From Algoriphagus sp. Y33 (GTDB lineage Bacteria > Bacteroidota > Bacteroidia > Cytophagales > Cyclobacteriaceae): DNA of 64,000 nucleotides. Each line of letters opens with the position of its first letter. Positions within the stretch are counted from its first letter, which is position 1. The position numbers and the translations under genes were made by a program. Below are positions 32,797-43,135 of this stretch, in pieces. The stretch covers positions 4,764,001 through 4,828,000 of the forward strand of contig NZ_CP061947.1 of the NCBI RefSeq assembly GCF_014838715.1. Reading direction: 5' to 3'. The notes beneath the pieces were generated by a model, which had not been told where the DNA came from, searched no databases, and saw nothing but the letters and a program-made list of their open reading frames with translations.

Positions 32797-33990
32797 TTAA
32801 CTCTTTTCCAACACCTTCACCATCTTATCAAATCCCTTTTTGATTTCTGCTAACTGGTGGTCTCTGGAACCTTCCAACGCTTCTTTTGGAGCTGATGTGG
32901 CAATTAGGAATTGACTATAGATTTCCGAAAACTCAATCGAACGCTGATTGCCTTTCAATCCCCAAGTATCCAAGTAGGCACCAAGCTTCTCTACTTTCAA
33001 TCCCACATGCGGCACGGCATAGCTTAAAGCCGTAATTGCTCCATGCAAGCTCGTACCCACATAGCACTTGGCATTGGCGATGAGATACATGATGTCCCAG
33101 ATATTATCCGCATCAAAATAGCTATAGGGGCTTTTCATAAGCGAACCCAATTCCTGCAGAGCTTCATGATCGTCATGGTCCAAAGCCTTTCCAATAGGGC
33201 AAAGGCAGATTTCAGTTTTCCCTTTTTGATAAATTTCATCCAGTCCACCGGCAATTACTTGCTCGTGCCCACGGGTAGTCTTCTTGTTTATCTGCGCAAA
33301 CACGTACTTACCGGCATGTTTTTCCACATACTCCGCTACTTCAGAGGTGATTCTTTTTTTGAGAAAATCCAATGGATAAAATTCCGACATCAAGATGGCT
33401 GAATCAGGAAACAGATCGGCATGGAGTCCGTTTTTCTTCAAATTATCTACAGTCAGCTGATCGCGCACTGCGAAATAATCCGCATTCTGAAGCTTCTCCT
33501 TCAGAAAACCATATTTAGCAAAAACTGCAGGGCTTAGACCGGAACCTCCCAAGGAATTCAAAGCCACAGACTGTACTCCGGCAAAATCAGACTTGTCAAA
33601 CACAAAAGGAAGGGTGGTTTTTCCTTTGAGGATTTTCTTGGTCCAGGCATTCAAATCCAGCACCTTATTGACTTTTACATGACTTTTATTGATTCGCTGA
33701 AAAAGGGGATTCAAAGCAGCATACAGCGAATTCCAAGTCACTCCCAACGCCTCGCCGCCTGCTACGATCACATGTACCGGATCCGACGGATTATTACATG
33801 CTTTATAAAACTGCTGAAGACCTTTGGTAGGCAGTCCCCCCACACGGGACAGGTCACTCTCTACTAACCCGAAATATTCAAATTCGAAATCTTTCCCGTA
33901 TGAACTCAATTGCCTTTCGATCACCAATGGAAAAAGTAAATCTCCGTAATTGTATCGGTCGAAAGCTCCTATGATTAAGACTTTTGTCAT
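32797..33990 (-). CDS. Polysaccharide pyruvyl transferase family protein
   Basis: 397 residues. Starts MTKVLIIGAFDRYNYGD, the family's NYGD nucleotide-loop; VIVAGGEALGVTWN and a C-terminal CYVGTSLHGAITALSYAVPHVG (split, Ser-Leu-His-Gly motif) are diagnostic. It adds pyruvyl ketals to sugar residues of surface polysaccharides. It is divergent from the flippase gene (225-bp gap) that opens the polysaccharide cluster, so it probably modifies that product. Confidence 0.9.
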   Translation of the reverse strand: MTKVLIIGAFDRYNYGDLLFPLVIERQLSSYGKDFEFEYFGLVESDLSRVGGLPTKGLQQFYKACNNPSDPVHVIVAGGEALGVTWNSLYAALNPLFQRINKSHVKVNKVLDLNAWTKKILKGKTTLPFVFDKSDFAGVQSVALNSLGGSGLSPAVFAKYGFLKEKLQNADYFAVRDQLTVDNLKKNGLHADLFPDSAILMSEFYPLDFLKKRITSEVAEYVEKHAGKYVFAQINKKTTRGHEQVIAGGLDEIYQKGKTEICLCPIGKALDHDDHEALQELGSLMKSPYSYFDADNIWDIMYLIANAKCYVGTSLHGAITALSYAVPHVGLKVEKLGAYLDTWGLKGNQRSIEFSEIYSQFLIATSAPKEALEGSRDHQLAEIKKGFDKMVKVLEKS

Positions 33991-34162
33991 GTGTTTGTTT
34001 TAAATTGTAGGTCATAGATTAAAGTCTACAGCCCATTATGGTGCCTCAAAAGCTCCCAGACTTAACCTAAAGCATAGTGTGAAACTTGTTTTTGCATGGC
34101 GTGAAAGACTCCCTGCAAAAAAGATACTTAATTTTAAATCCGGAGAAATTAACCATAGGAAC

Positions 34163-34170
34163 TATTTTTG
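34163..34170 (+). promoter_or_regulatory. Promoter -7 box of the polysaccharide cluster
   Basis: TATTTTTG fits TAnnTTTG, 45 bp before the flippase start. The -33 element is not clear. Confidence 0.35.
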
Positions 34171-34214
34171 GTAAGTAGCACGTAAATTCATTACAAAATT
34201 ATCAAAAGACCATT

Positions 34215-35762
34215 TTGAGCACCAAACCAGTTGCCGTCAATCGTATTTTTTCAGGTTCAGTCTGGGGAATTTTAGCCAAAATTCTGGATGCAGCTGCTAA
34301 GTTTGTAACCATTCCACTACTGGTAGGCTATTATGGAAAAGCAGACTATGGATTGATCGCCTTAGCATTCTCGTTAAATGCCTATTTAAGGCTGATGGAT
34401 TTAGGAATGAATGTGGGTTCTGTACGCTTTTTCTCCATGTGGGAAGCCAAAGCTGACTGGGAAAACATCGGAAAAGCTTCCCGCTCCAGTATCATTTTCT
34501 ATGGCACAATTGGGCTTATCAACGCACTGATTTTCATGTTTATGGCCAATTATGGCCAATTTTTCTTCAATCTAAATTCTGATCAGATCCCTACCTACAG
34601 GATCATGATGTATATACTTTCGGCCAGTACAGTTTTGAATTGGTTATCGAATGTCATCATCCAATTACTCAGTGCCAAAGACGAACTGGGTTATGTGAAC
34701 CGGGTTACGGTGGTAAGCAGCTTGCTCAACTTTATTATGGCAATCGCGGCCATACATTTTAAGTGGTCATTACCGGTTTATTTTCTGTTTTACACACTTT
34801 CGACACTGGTTCCTATTCCACTGAATATTATTCGGTTACGGATTTTCCCCATTCCTGTGGGGCAACTCCTTAAACCAAAATGGGATGGTAAGATTTTTAG
34901 AGAAATCATGGGCTATAGTTCAGCGATATTTCTCATGGGGCTTTTCCAGCTGACCGCAAACGAGTTGCGCCCTATCCTACTGGCAAAATTCGCTTCAGGC
35001 ATAGATGTTCTCACAGATTACCGTGTGATACAGACCATTGCAATGTTGATTATTTCCTTTGGGACAATCTTTCTCCAGGTGCTGCTGCCATCGGCATCCA
35101 AAGTATACCAGGAGGGAAACCACGTTAAAATGGAAAAGATGGTTTTTACCGCCACCCGGTACATTTCAATCTTTCTAAGTTTTATCGTATTCCTGCTGGT
35201 GCTGAATTCTGAATCAATTCTTCTCCTCTATATGGGGAAAGACTACCTCCATTTGGCTGTTTGGTTGAATATTTGGCTCCTCACAGTGCTACTTAATATG
35301 CACAATACCCCAGTGGCAAGTTTGGTGCTTTCTTCGGGCAAGACCCGCTTCTTGATTTACTCCTCAGCGACAGCGTGTATTCTTTCGCTTCCCATCACTG
35401 TTGTACTGGCACCTACATTGAATGTGGGAGCAGCAGTTATAGGCTATCTGGCCTATATGCTGATACAAATCGGTTTTTTCTATGTTTATTACATTCCTAA
35501 AGTGCTAAAGTTAGATAGCAAGAAGATTTTCTTGGGTGCTTTTTCACCTTCCGTCTTGGGCGCTATCGTGGCATTTGCCGTTGCCTTTGGTGCAGGCAAA
35601 TTGATAGATATTCCTGAAAGTTTGCTTGGAATGATCGTGCTTTCGGTGATTTTCACTACGGTTTTTGCCGCATTCCATTTTCTGTTTATCATCAAAGCCG
35701 CTGATATTGAATTTCTGCGCACTAAAATTTTGAAAAGAAAACCATCCGATGAGCAAGAATAA
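34215..35762 (+). CDS. Polysaccharide repeat-unit flippase (Wzx/MATE-like)
   Basis: 515 residues; TTG start at 34215 (no suitable ATG near by). About 12-14 transmembrane helices. Opening FSGSVWGILAKILDAAAKFV and the motif LMDLGMNVGSVRFFSMWEA are typical of MOP-superfamily oligosaccharide flippases. It moves lipid-linked repeat units across the inner membrane. First gene of a cluster of overlapping genes: its end overlaps the next glycosyltransferase by 14 bp. Confidence 0.88.
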   Translation: MSTKPVAVNRIFSGSVWGILAKILDAAAKFVTIPLLVGYYGKADYGLIALAFSLNAYLRLMDLGMNVGSVRFFSMWEAKADWENIGKASRSSIIFYGTIGLINALIFMFMANYGQFFFNLNSDQIPTYRIMMYILSASTVLNWLSNVIIQLLSAKDELGYVNRVTVVSSLLNFIMAIAAIHFKWSLPVYFLFYTLSTLVPIPLNIIRLRIFPIPVGQLLKPKWDGKIFREIMGYSSAIFLMGLFQLTANELRPILLAKFASGIDVLTDYRVIQTIAMLIISFGTIFLQVLLPSASKVYQEGNHVKMEKMVFTATRYISIFLSFIVFLLVLNSESILLLYMGKDYLHLAVWLNIWLLTVLLNMHNTPVASLVLSSGKTRFLIYSSATACILSLPITVVLAPTLNVGAAVIGYLAYMLIQIGFFYVYYIPKVLKLDSKKIFLGAFSPSVLGAIVAFAVAFGAGKLIDIPESLLGMIVLSVIFTTVFAAFHFLFIIKAADIEFLRTKILKRKPSDEQE

Positions 35763-36693
35763 ATTTTCGATTTGTATTCCTGCCTACAAGAGCAAATACC
35801 TCCAAGAATGCATTGACAGCATCTTGGCCCAGACGATTGCGGACTTCGAATTGATCATTTTGAATGATTGCTCGCCAGAGCAGGTTGAGGAGATTGTTTT
35901 AAAAAATTCCGATCCGAGAATCCGCTATTTCAAAAATGAAAAGAATGTGGGAGCGTATGATTTGGTGGATAATTGGAACAAATGCCTTGAATTGTCAACT
36001 GGGGAATATCTCGTCATAATGGGTGACGATGACCGATTAGCACCGGATTACCTAGCCGAGTTCTCCAAATTGATCGATAGCTATCCAACACTAAATGTCT
36101 ATCACTGTCGCAGCAAAATAATCGATGACGATGGAAACGATGTCGTGCTCACCCCGGCACTGCCCCCGTTTGAATATGTCTATGACTCGATCTGGCACCG
36201 TCTACGTCAGTTGCGGTCCAATTACATCTCCGACTATATGTATAATACTTCTGCTCTGAAAGCTCAAGGAGGTTTCTACAAGCTTCCATTGGCTTGGGGT
36301 TCGGATGATATCACGGCATTTATCGCTTCTGCAACGACGGGAATTGCACATAGCAACAAGCCCGTATTTGAGTACCGTAGCAATCGCCTCTCCATCACTT
36401 CCACGGGAAATGACCTGCATAAGATGATGGCGGACCTGAGTTATGCCGAGTGGCTGAACCAATTCATGAAAACCAACCCGCCTCATTCTTCGGACAAGGT
36501 GATTTATGAGCACTTGCTGGAAGAGCTAGGCAACTACATGCACCAAAAGAAGCTTTACACGATGATGCTGTCTATGCGCAGCAATCCTGTGGAAAAAGCA
36601 AAAATCTGGATGAGCAGCCGAGGCCGATTTGGACTGTCAATCAAGGATATTGGAGTTGCCATGGCGAAAAGCATAAATAAAAAAAGCTCTTGA
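35749..36693 (+). CDS. Family 2 glycosyltransferase
   Basis: 314 residues, GT-A fold. FSICIPAYKSKYLQECIDSI opens the domain, FELIILNDCSPE follows, and the DxD-type metal site appears as GDDDRLAPDY near residue 90. The C-terminal 90 residues are helical and family-variable. A sugar transferase that extends the lipid-linked repeat unit; donor unknown. ATG lies within the end of the flippase gene (14-bp overlap). Confidence 0.9.
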   Translation: MSKNKFSICIPAYKSKYLQECIDSILAQTIADFELIILNDCSPEQVEEIVLKNSDPRIRYFKNEKNVGAYDLVDNWNKCLELSTGEYLVIMGDDDRLAPDYLAEFSKLIDSYPTLNVYHCRSKIIDDDGNDVVLTPALPPFEYVYDSIWHRLRQLRSNYISDYMYNTSALKAQGGFYKLPLAWGSDDITAFIASATTGIAHSNKPVFEYRSNRLSITSTGNDLHKMMADLSYAEWLNQFMKTNPPHSSDKVIYEHLLEELGNYMHQKKLYTMMLSMRSNPVEKAKIWMSSRGRFGLSIKDIGVAMAKSINKKSS

Positions 36694-37769
36694 CGCCGAT
36701 GAGCCTAACCACCAAAATCATCTTCAATCCCTGTGAAAACAAGGAAAATCAATACATCGCCATTCTGGTAAATGGGCTTGAAAAGCACGGCTTTGACGTA
36801 AGTAAACTGGATGATTTCTTATCCTCCGGAGATCATTACCGCTCCCTCCAACTGGTTCATTTGAACTGGTTTGAAAATCTGGACGATAGTAGTCGGCAAA
36901 GCATGTGGAAGAGTTATTTCAGAAAACTGGTAGTTTTGGCAGCTGTGAAATTCGGAAAGAAGAAACTGGTGTGGACCATGCATAACAGGCTTTCCCATGA
37001 GAAAAAGTCCGGAAAACTGAGTAGGTCACTCACCCGGAAGCTGGTCTCACAGGCCAATGCGATTGTGATTCATTCGGCCGTGTCCGAAGAGATTTTGCGC
37101 AGCCAATATCCAACTCTACAGGCAAAAATCGTCCATATCCCCCATCCTGACTTTATGGATGTGTATGGCCCGATGATTCCTGAAGACCGAGGAAACAGAT
37201 CATCCCCGCTAAAACTTCTTTTTCTGGGAGCAATTAAGCCCTATAAAAACATTGAATTGCTTATAGAGGTGGCAAAAAGATTTGGTGAGGAAGTTCAGTT
37301 GACTGTAGCAGGAAATCCGAATTCCTCCTCTTACAGGGAAGAGTTGAAGAAGTTAGCACAGGGTACAGGCAACATTTCCCTGGATCTGAAATTTATTCCG
37401 GATGAAGATCTACCCAACTACATTCATCAATCAGACTTACTTATTCTTCCTTATTCGCTGGAAAGCAGTCTGAATTCGGGAACTGTCATTTTGGGGTTTT
37501 CGTATGGGAGAACAGTAATCTGCCCAAGAATTGGCACTATTGATGATTTAGATGCCGGTCAGGATGTATTTGACTATAGTTATGACACCGAAACAGAACA
37601 CCTAGAGGCGCTTGAAAAGCAGATTAAAATAGCTATAAAACTTCATCAAAATGATTCTAATTCATTGATTGGGAAAGGTCATAGAATGCAGAATCTGGTT
37701 CTCAAAAACAACAACAAAGAAAACGTAGTCCGTCAATTAGTTGAGCTCTACGGAAGCTTATTACACTAA
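36690..37769 (+). CDS. Family 4-like glycosyltransferase
   Basis: 359 residues from TTG 36690, which overlaps the previous stop as TTGA; ATG 36699 is an alternative start. GT-B fold: the second domain begins KLLFLGAIKPYKNIELLIEV, then ILPYSLESSLNSGTVILG and SYGRTVICP. The Glu-x7-Glu motif is only partly kept (ESSLNSG in place of EGFGLP), so it is a divergent member resembling WsaF/GumH-type enzymes. Coupled to the GT2 gene before it. Confidence 0.8.
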   Translation: MTPMSLTTKIIFNPCENKENQYIAILVNGLEKHGFDVSKLDDFLSSGDHYRSLQLVHLNWFENLDDSSRQSMWKSYFRKLVVLAAVKFGKKKLVWTMHNRLSHEKKSGKLSRSLTRKLVSQANAIVIHSAVSEEILRSQYPTLQAKIVHIPHPDFMDVYGPMIPEDRGNRSSPLKLLFLGAIKPYKNIELLIEVAKRFGEEVQLTVAGNPNSSSYREELKKLAQGTGNISLDLKFIPDEDLPNYIHQSDLLILPYSLESSLNSGTVILGFSYGRTVICPRIGTIDDLDAGQDVFDYSYDTETEHLEALEKQIKIAIKLHQNDSNSLIGKGHRMQNLVLKNNNKENVVRQLVELYGSLLH

Positions 37770-37832
37770 ACATCCCTTTTTCGTCAAAACCAATACATGA
37801 AATCGAACATGACGAAGAACTACGCCCGAAAG

Positions 37833-37883
37833 ATGATTATAAACCTTGCGGGATTCTCCCGAGAATCGGGACGGGCTATCCCG
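37833..37883 (-). repeat. Copy of the dispersed intergenic repeat, opposite orientation
   Basis: GATTATAAACCTTGCGGGATT matches the reverse complement of the 12539-12596 copy in outline. It contains two small palindromes: GATTCTC-CC-GAGAATC (37852-37867) and CGGGA/TCCCG (37867-37883). Just upstream, 37797-37813 is nearly identical to 26172-26188 (16 of 17 bases). Confidence 0.5.
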
Positions 37884-37935
37884 TTTCCATCGTCAAGGGA
37901 TAGATTATGAGCTCTAAAAAGCTAATTAAAAGCAC

Positions 37936-39147
37936 ATGAAAATAGTGTACATCAATTCTCTTTACAGTCCGCTGATCGAAGGTGGTGCGGAGATTTCCCT
38001 GAAGCTGATCGTGGAAGGAATGAAATCTCTGGGGCATGAGGTAGTGGTCTTGAGTCTGATGCCGGAGAAAGGGCTAAAAAAAGAACAGGTAGATGGAGTG
38101 ACAGTATATAGAGCAGGGCTGCAAAATGCCTATTGGCCTTATTCAAAAGCTAAAAAAAATAAGCTTTCCCGACTTGCCTGGCACTACCGTGACCAATCAA
38201 ATGAGGCTATGGCCAAGGTAGTGAAAGAAATTATGGTTACTGAAAAACCGGATATAGCCTCTTGTCATAACCTTGCAGGATGGTCTGCCGCGGTATGGGC
38301 TCCGATTTATAAGGCAGAAATCCCTATTGTTCAGGTTTTACATGACCTGTACCTGCTTTGCCCAAACAGTAACATGTTTAAAAACGAGCAGACTTGTGAA
38401 AATCAATGCTTCAGTTGCAAACTTTTACGCACTAATCACGCAGAGATATCAAAGCAAATTTCGGCAGTAGTAGGTATCAGCAACAGTATTTTGCAGCGAT
38501 TTGTGGATTTTGGCTACTTCGTAAACGCTTCTAAGCACATTATTTATAATACCCGTACTGTGCCTACCCCGAAGCTTAAACTTCCTCGCCGGACAGGGCA
38601 GCCTATAAGATTTGGTTATTTAGGCACTCTTTCTAAAGTCAAAGGGTTGGAATGGCTAATTGGGCAGTTTAAGAAACTGGATTTTAATGCAGGCTTGAGC
38701 ATTGCGGGAAAAGGTGATATGGGATACGAGAAGCATTTGAAAGAAATTTCCTCAGGAGACGCTATCACGTTTGTAGGCTATGTGGATTCTACTGAATTCC
38801 TTGCTGAAATTGATGTTTTGATAGTGCCGTCACTTTGGGAAGAGCCACTGGGAATGGTTGCGATTGAAGCTTTAGCCAACCACGTACCTGTCATCGCCAA
38901 TAAGAGAGGCGGCCTGCAAGAGACTGTAAAAGACGGAGTCAACGGCTTGTATTGCCATGACAGTGCCCCAGACTCTCTGAGCAAGGCAATGAGCAAGCTT
39001 TATGATAATCCTAAGCTATACAATCAGTTCAGCACTGCTGCCCGTGCATCTGTGGCTTCCATTCTGGATGCGGATAGGATGATCGGAGAATATGAAACAG
39101 TATTGAAAGAGACCTTGAAAAAGTACAAACTCGAAGTTTCACTATGA
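37936..39147 (+). CDS. Family 4 glycosyltransferase
   Basis: 403 residues, GT-B. Starts KIVYINSLYSPLIEGGAEIS, typical of GT4 enzymes with a Gly-Gly-Ala acceptor loop. Second domain: IRFGYLGTLSKVKGLEWLI, and the donor site EEPLGMVAIEALANHVPV with the Glu-x7-Glu motif. Inverting or retaining status cannot be told (GT4 are retaining). A CxxC-containing stretch (CENQCFSCKLL) near residue 155 is unusual for the family and may bind a metal. Starts after a 166-bp gap with repeat debris. Confidence 0.9.
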   Translation: MKIVYINSLYSPLIEGGAEISLKLIVEGMKSLGHEVVVLSLMPEKGLKKEQVDGVTVYRAGLQNAYWPYSKAKKNKLSRLAWHYRDQSNEAMAKVVKEIMVTEKPDIASCHNLAGWSAAVWAPIYKAEIPIVQVLHDLYLLCPNSNMFKNEQTCENQCFSCKLLRTNHAEISKQISAVVGISNSILQRFVDFGYFVNASKHIIYNTRTVPTPKLKLPRRTGQPIRFGYLGTLSKVKGLEWLIGQFKKLDFNAGLSIAGKGDMGYEKHLKEISSGDAITFVGYVDSTEFLAEIDVLIVPSLWEEPLGMVAIEALANHVPVIANKRGGLQETVKDGVNGLYCHDSAPDSLSKAMSKLYDNPKLYNQFSTAARASVASILDADRMIGEYETVLKETLKKYKLEVSL

Positions 39148-40361
39148 GCACTCCTCAAACTACACTTGCTGGTCAAGCAGCCGTGCTTGAAGGAAATGAC
39201 TGGAAAGCCGTGTCAATTGCGGAGTACCTATTTTTGATTTCGTTGGTTTGCATATTTCTGCCGGTGAAAATCTATCCTCCGGTTTTTCTGATAAGTTGTT
39301 ATTTTTTCTATCGGGAAACTCCAAAGCTGAATTTCCCCAATTGGTCAATCGCACTCGCTGTTTTCAGCAGCTATGCGATATTGAGCTACCTTATCCATTA
39401 CCCGGGAGAGCCTCTGGCCTTAACGAACATCATCAAACTAGTCACCAATTTCCTTTACCTCTTTTTTGCAATTAATTGGCTGGGCTCGAGAGATAATGAG
39501 TCCCTAATCGCCAAGCTGGATTTGACACTCCTTGGGGTGCTTACCTTGTCACTGGTGCAACTTTTGATCTATCACCAAGCCTATGATTTCAAATTGATCA
39601 CCGGAAGTGACTCTTCAGGTCAAGCGAGCTCGCTCTACAGGGAGTCGCTCTATTATTGGGGGTTGGATGACAAAAATATGTTTGGAGCCAGAATTGCCTT
39701 GGTGGGTTTTTCCTATATCTGCATTCCCATAGTGTCAAAAAGCCAGCTATCCCTCGGAAGAATTGCCTTTGTTTTTGTTATCGCATTTCTGAGTCTTTCC
39801 CGTACGCCCATAGTGGCATTGATACTGGGTATATTCGTTCTGGTCTGGATTTCTGTAGATAGAAAATGGAAAATCGGCATGCTGGTTTTGATCGCCGTAG
39901 CTCTGCCATTTGTCCTCCAAAAAATAATCCGGGTAGATTCTCTGACTTCGTCCAACGACGGGATGGGAATTCGACTGGTTTATTGGACGGCATTTTTTGA
40001 TCACTTTGATACAATTTCTCCTTTGGGAAATGGGTTCTTGAGCGCTCCAGGATTTCTTGAAAAGTATGCTAAATTCTACCGAGGCGAACCCCATATTCAT
40101 AATACATTCCTATCCACTTACCTAGAGATGGGTGTTGTAGGGTTTACTTCCTTTCTCACTTTTTTGGTTTGGTTTATTAGAGACTGCTTCCGAAAAACAC
40201 CACATGTTACCTTATGGGCGATCCTTCTCTTGCCGATCATCGCCATTATGATGATCCTTTATTCCGGATATGACAACGATGTCGTCATATATTTCTGTCT
40301 CATTTACCTGATCGGAACCCAGTCCACAGTCAACTTCAAAAACATAAGCCCCAGTCTATGA
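39144..40361 (+). CDS. O-antigen ligase / Wzy-like polysaccharide polymerase
   Basis: 405 residues with about 11 transmembrane helices. The large periplasmic loop (about 165-180: SLYRESLYYWGLDDKNMFG) and RIAFVFVIAFLSLSRTPIV followed by GIFVLVW match the Wzy_C/O-antigen ligase family. Polymerises flippase-delivered repeat units, or ligates them. Overlaps both neighbours by 4 bp (ATGA), so expression is coupled. Confidence 0.85.
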   Translation: MSTPQTTLAGQAAVLEGNDWKAVSIAEYLFLISLVCIFLPVKIYPPVFLISCYFFYRETPKLNFPNWSIALAVFSSYAILSYLIHYPGEPLALTNIIKLVTNFLYLFFAINWLGSRDNESLIAKLDLTLLGVLTLSLVQLLIYHQAYDFKLITGSDSSGQASSLYRESLYYWGLDDKNMFGARIALVGFSYICIPIVSKSQLSLGRIAFVFVIAFLSLSRTPIVALILGIFVLVWISVDRKWKIGMLVLIAVALPFVLQKIIRVDSLTSSNDGMGIRLVYWTAFFDHFDTISPLGNGFLSAPGFLEKYAKFYRGEPHIHNTFLSTYLEMGVVGFTSFLTFLVWFIRDCFRKTPHVTLWAILLLPIIAIMMILYSGYDNDVVIYFCLIYLIGTQSTVNFKNISPSL

Positions 40362-41359
40362 AAAGTAAAAAAACAATACTAATAGACAGTCGCTGGGTGG
40401 GGAACACGGGTATTGGAAGATTGTACCAAGAAGTGATAAAATATGCCCCAAGTACACTTTCTTGCGAGTATGTTGGGAACAAAATGGGTTTGGGGAATTT
40501 ACTGACTCCTTTGATGCTGGGCGAGGAAATAAAGAAGTCAAATGCGGATGTTTTCTACAGCCCCTCCTTTATGCCACCTGCTTTTTCGAAGATCCCTTTC
40601 ATTTTCACGGTACATGATTTAATGCATTTATTCTACTATTCAAAGCTGCATAAGATCTATTATGAGCAGATCATTGCCAGACTGGCAAAGAAAGCGCAGA
40701 AAATCATCACTGTTTCCCATTTCAGCAAAAGCCAACTGGTGGACATCCTCGGAATTCCTGATGGCTTAATAAAAGTGATCTATAATGGAGTAGACGGCCA
40801 TTTTCTTGAAAATAATGAGGAATATGAAAGTGACCGCCCTTATTTTCTATATGTAGGAAACCGCCGAAAAAACAAGAATTTGACGGCAATGCTCACGGCA
40901 TTTTCAAATGCTAGAATCTCTGATGAGTTTATGTTTTATCTCTCCGGAAATCCGGATTCGGAGCTTGATGCATTGATCAACAGCCTTGGAATTCAGAAAA
41001 GGGTTCAATTTTTGGGTTTTATAGAAGAACAGGATTTACCCAAGCTATACAAAGGCGCCCATGCTACTTTGTTTGCCTCACTGATGGAAGGATTTGGTCT
41101 ACCTGTCATAGAATCAATGGCCTCGGGCACTCCTGTATTGACTTCATGTACCAGCTCACTTCCAGAAATCGCCGGTGGTGCTGCACTTTGCGTGGATCCC
41201 ACAGAAGTTTCTGCCATTCAAACAGGGATAGAGAAACTCGTGGATGATGAGGTTTTCTATGTAGAATGCATACTTAAAGGACTAGAACGGGCCAGGGAAT
41301 TTAGCTGGGAAAAAACGGCTAAAGAAACATGGGACACCATTTTATCAAAAAATTCCTAG
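40358..41359 (+). CDS. Family 4 glycosyltransferase (WbaZ-like)
   Basis: 333 residues, GT-B. N-terminal DSRWVGNTGIGRLYQEV is typical of the mannosyl/rhamnosyl WbaZ-type group. Second domain RPYFLYVGNRRKNKNLTAML and donor-site EGFGLPVIESMASGTPVL with the intact Glu-x7-Glu motif. A repeat-unit glycosyltransferase; sugar not assignable. Overlaps the polymerase gene by 4 bp. Confidence 0.92.
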   Translation: MKSKKTILIDSRWVGNTGIGRLYQEVIKYAPSTLSCEYVGNKMGLGNLLTPLMLGEEIKKSNADVFYSPSFMPPAFSKIPFIFTVHDLMHLFYYSKLHKIYYEQIIARLAKKAQKIITVSHFSKSQLVDILGIPDGLIKVIYNGVDGHFLENNEEYESDRPYFLYVGNRRKNKNLTAMLTAFSNARISDEFMFYLSGNPDSELDALINSLGIQKRVQFLGFIEEQDLPKLYKGAHATLFASLMEGFGLPVIESMASGTPVLTSCTSSLPEIAGGAALCVDPTEVSAIQTGIEKLVDDEVFYVECILKGLERAREFSWEKTAKETWDTILSKNS

Positions 41360-41424
41360 CCCATGACGGCTCTACCCTAACGGGATCGCAGCCGTTAACT
41401 AGTAAATTCATAACTAAGATTATT

Positions 41425-43125
41425 ATGATTAGATATATTCAATTACTGCTTTTACTCCTTTTTGCACTGCCTGTTTCGGGGGTTTGCCAGACTGATTCAT
41501 CTGAAAGCGGAAAAAGAATCAATGTGCTTGACTTTGAAATTTCTGCTGTTTCAGAGATTGACCAAACAGAGGCTATTCAAAAGGTTATTGATCAAGCCAG
41601 TGAGGGCGACACCGTGTTTTTTCCGAATGGCCAATACCTTATCCGTACAATTCTGCTGAGATCAGGAATAAATATCCTATCCGAGGGCACCATTAAACAT
41701 CATGGAGCGGCCAAAGCAGGAGAATATTCTATAGAAAAACAAAACTCTCCCAATCCGTTGATTTTGGGAAAGGAAGTAAACAACGTGAGTATTTCACTCA
41801 AAGGAGAATCCAAAAACGAGGGTATCTATCTCTTAAACAGTCACCAAATCCGCATTTACAACACTGAGTTAATCGGTGATTCGACTAAACGGAGGGCTTT
41901 TCCGGGTGTTATGACCTTTGAGTCTAGTGAAGTTGTTATTTCTAATACAAGAATTCATCATTTCGGAATGCCACGCTCCGAAACGCACAGTTATCAGCCG
42001 GGTACAGGAATACGGATTTTATCCAGTCATTCAATTTCAATCCATGATTCTGAGATTTATAAGAATGGAGAAAATGGCGTTTTCATCCACGGGAGCGAAA
42101 AAGTAGAAGTGTCTGGCAATGTGATTCACCACAATGGAATGTCTGCTATACAAGTTGCCTTTGGAGGTTCGGGAAAGGAAAAAGACTATAATTTTTCCAA
42201 TAATATCATGGATGGGAATGCTGCCGATGCAATAGATATTAACAACCGGTCCAAAGAAAAAGCAAAAGACATTGAGTGTTTGATTGTGGAAAACATAACC
42301 TGCGGAAATGGCTTTGTGAAAAACGAATCAACTCCCGATGGCTCCGGCATAGTTACGTTGATTAATGTATCAAATGTCGTGATTTATAAAAACGAAGCTT
42401 ACAAAAACAACCGTCCTGCGATCTATTTGGAAAGCTGTGGATTGGTTTTGGCAAAGGAAAACCGGGCTGACAATCAGGTAGAAATCACCCTTGATCTGGA
42501 AGAATTGCATCTGCACAACAATAGATTCAGCAGCATCAATTTGATAGCAAATACCAATGCAAAGAAAATCCACCTCAGGGAAAATAACCTTGGCTCACTT
42601 TCCTTGCCCAATGGAATTCAGGTAGATGAGTTTATTGTGGAAAACAATAGCTTTACTCATGCAAACTTTAACTTTAACATGACAGGGCAGGTGCATCTGA
42701 TAGGCAATCAAATTAAAAACAGCTCTAAAAATCAAGCAATATTAATTACCAAAGCAGACAATGCGCTTTTGGAAAACAACACAATTTTAAGTCAAAATTC
42801 CTCAGCGATTGTTATCAGAAACACCGCCAAAAAAGTCCAGATCATAGGAAATCAGATCAACTCATTCAACACAGCCATTTTTGACGACAACTCTCAAGAA
42901 TTGGCCGTAAAGAATAACATCATTACATCCATTGCCGGTGGAAAGGAAAATCAGGCATTTCGAAGTCACTACCCCCAGAACTTAACTTTGGTTGGAAATG
43001 AATACAGAGGAATCGAAAATACCGAGACGGTTCTTCTTGTGGGAAAAGGAAAAGCGACCGTTGGAAAAGAAAAACTCATTTCCGGTACGGCTAATTATGG
43101 AGGAGTAGAAATTTCGAAATATTAA
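41425..43125 (+). CDS. Secreted right-handed beta-helix protein
   Basis: 566 residues from ATG 41425; the open frame extends 32 codons into the previous gene, but the signal peptide MIRYIQLLLLLLFALPVSG marks the start. About residues 30-550 form repeated short strands (PbH1-type: NNVSISLKGESK, EVVISNTRIHHFGM, KVEVSGNVIHHNGMSAIQV and others) of a pectate-lyase-like solenoid. Such proteins in polysaccharide clusters act as lyases, epimerases or binding scaffolds in the periplasm. No catalytic triad could be assigned. Probably processes or trims the exported polymer (inference). Confidence 0.85.
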   Translation: MIRYIQLLLLLLFALPVSGVCQTDSSESGKRINVLDFEISAVSEIDQTEAIQKVIDQASEGDTVFFPNGQYLIRTILLRSGINILSEGTIKHHGAAKAGEYSIEKQNSPNPLILGKEVNNVSISLKGESKNEGIYLLNSHQIRIYNTELIGDSTKRRAFPGVMTFESSEVVISNTRIHHFGMPRSETHSYQPGTGIRILSSHSISIHDSEIYKNGENGVFIHGSEKVEVSGNVIHHNGMSAIQVAFGGSGKEKDYNFSNNIMDGNAADAIDINNRSKEKAKDIECLIVENITCGNGFVKNESTPDGSGIVTLINVSNVVIYKNEAYKNNRPAIYLESCGLVLAKENRADNQVEITLDLEELHLHNNRFSSINLIANTNAKKIHLRENNLGSLSLPNGIQVDEFIVENNSFTHANFNFNMTGQVHLIGNQIKNSSKNQAILITKADNALLENNTILSQNSSAIVIRNTAKKVQIIGNQINSFNTAIFDDNSQELAVKNNIITSIAGGKENQAFRSHYPQNLTLVGNEYRGIENTETVLLVGKGKATVGKEKLISGTANYGGVEISKY

Positions 43126-43135
43126 TTTTTAAGTT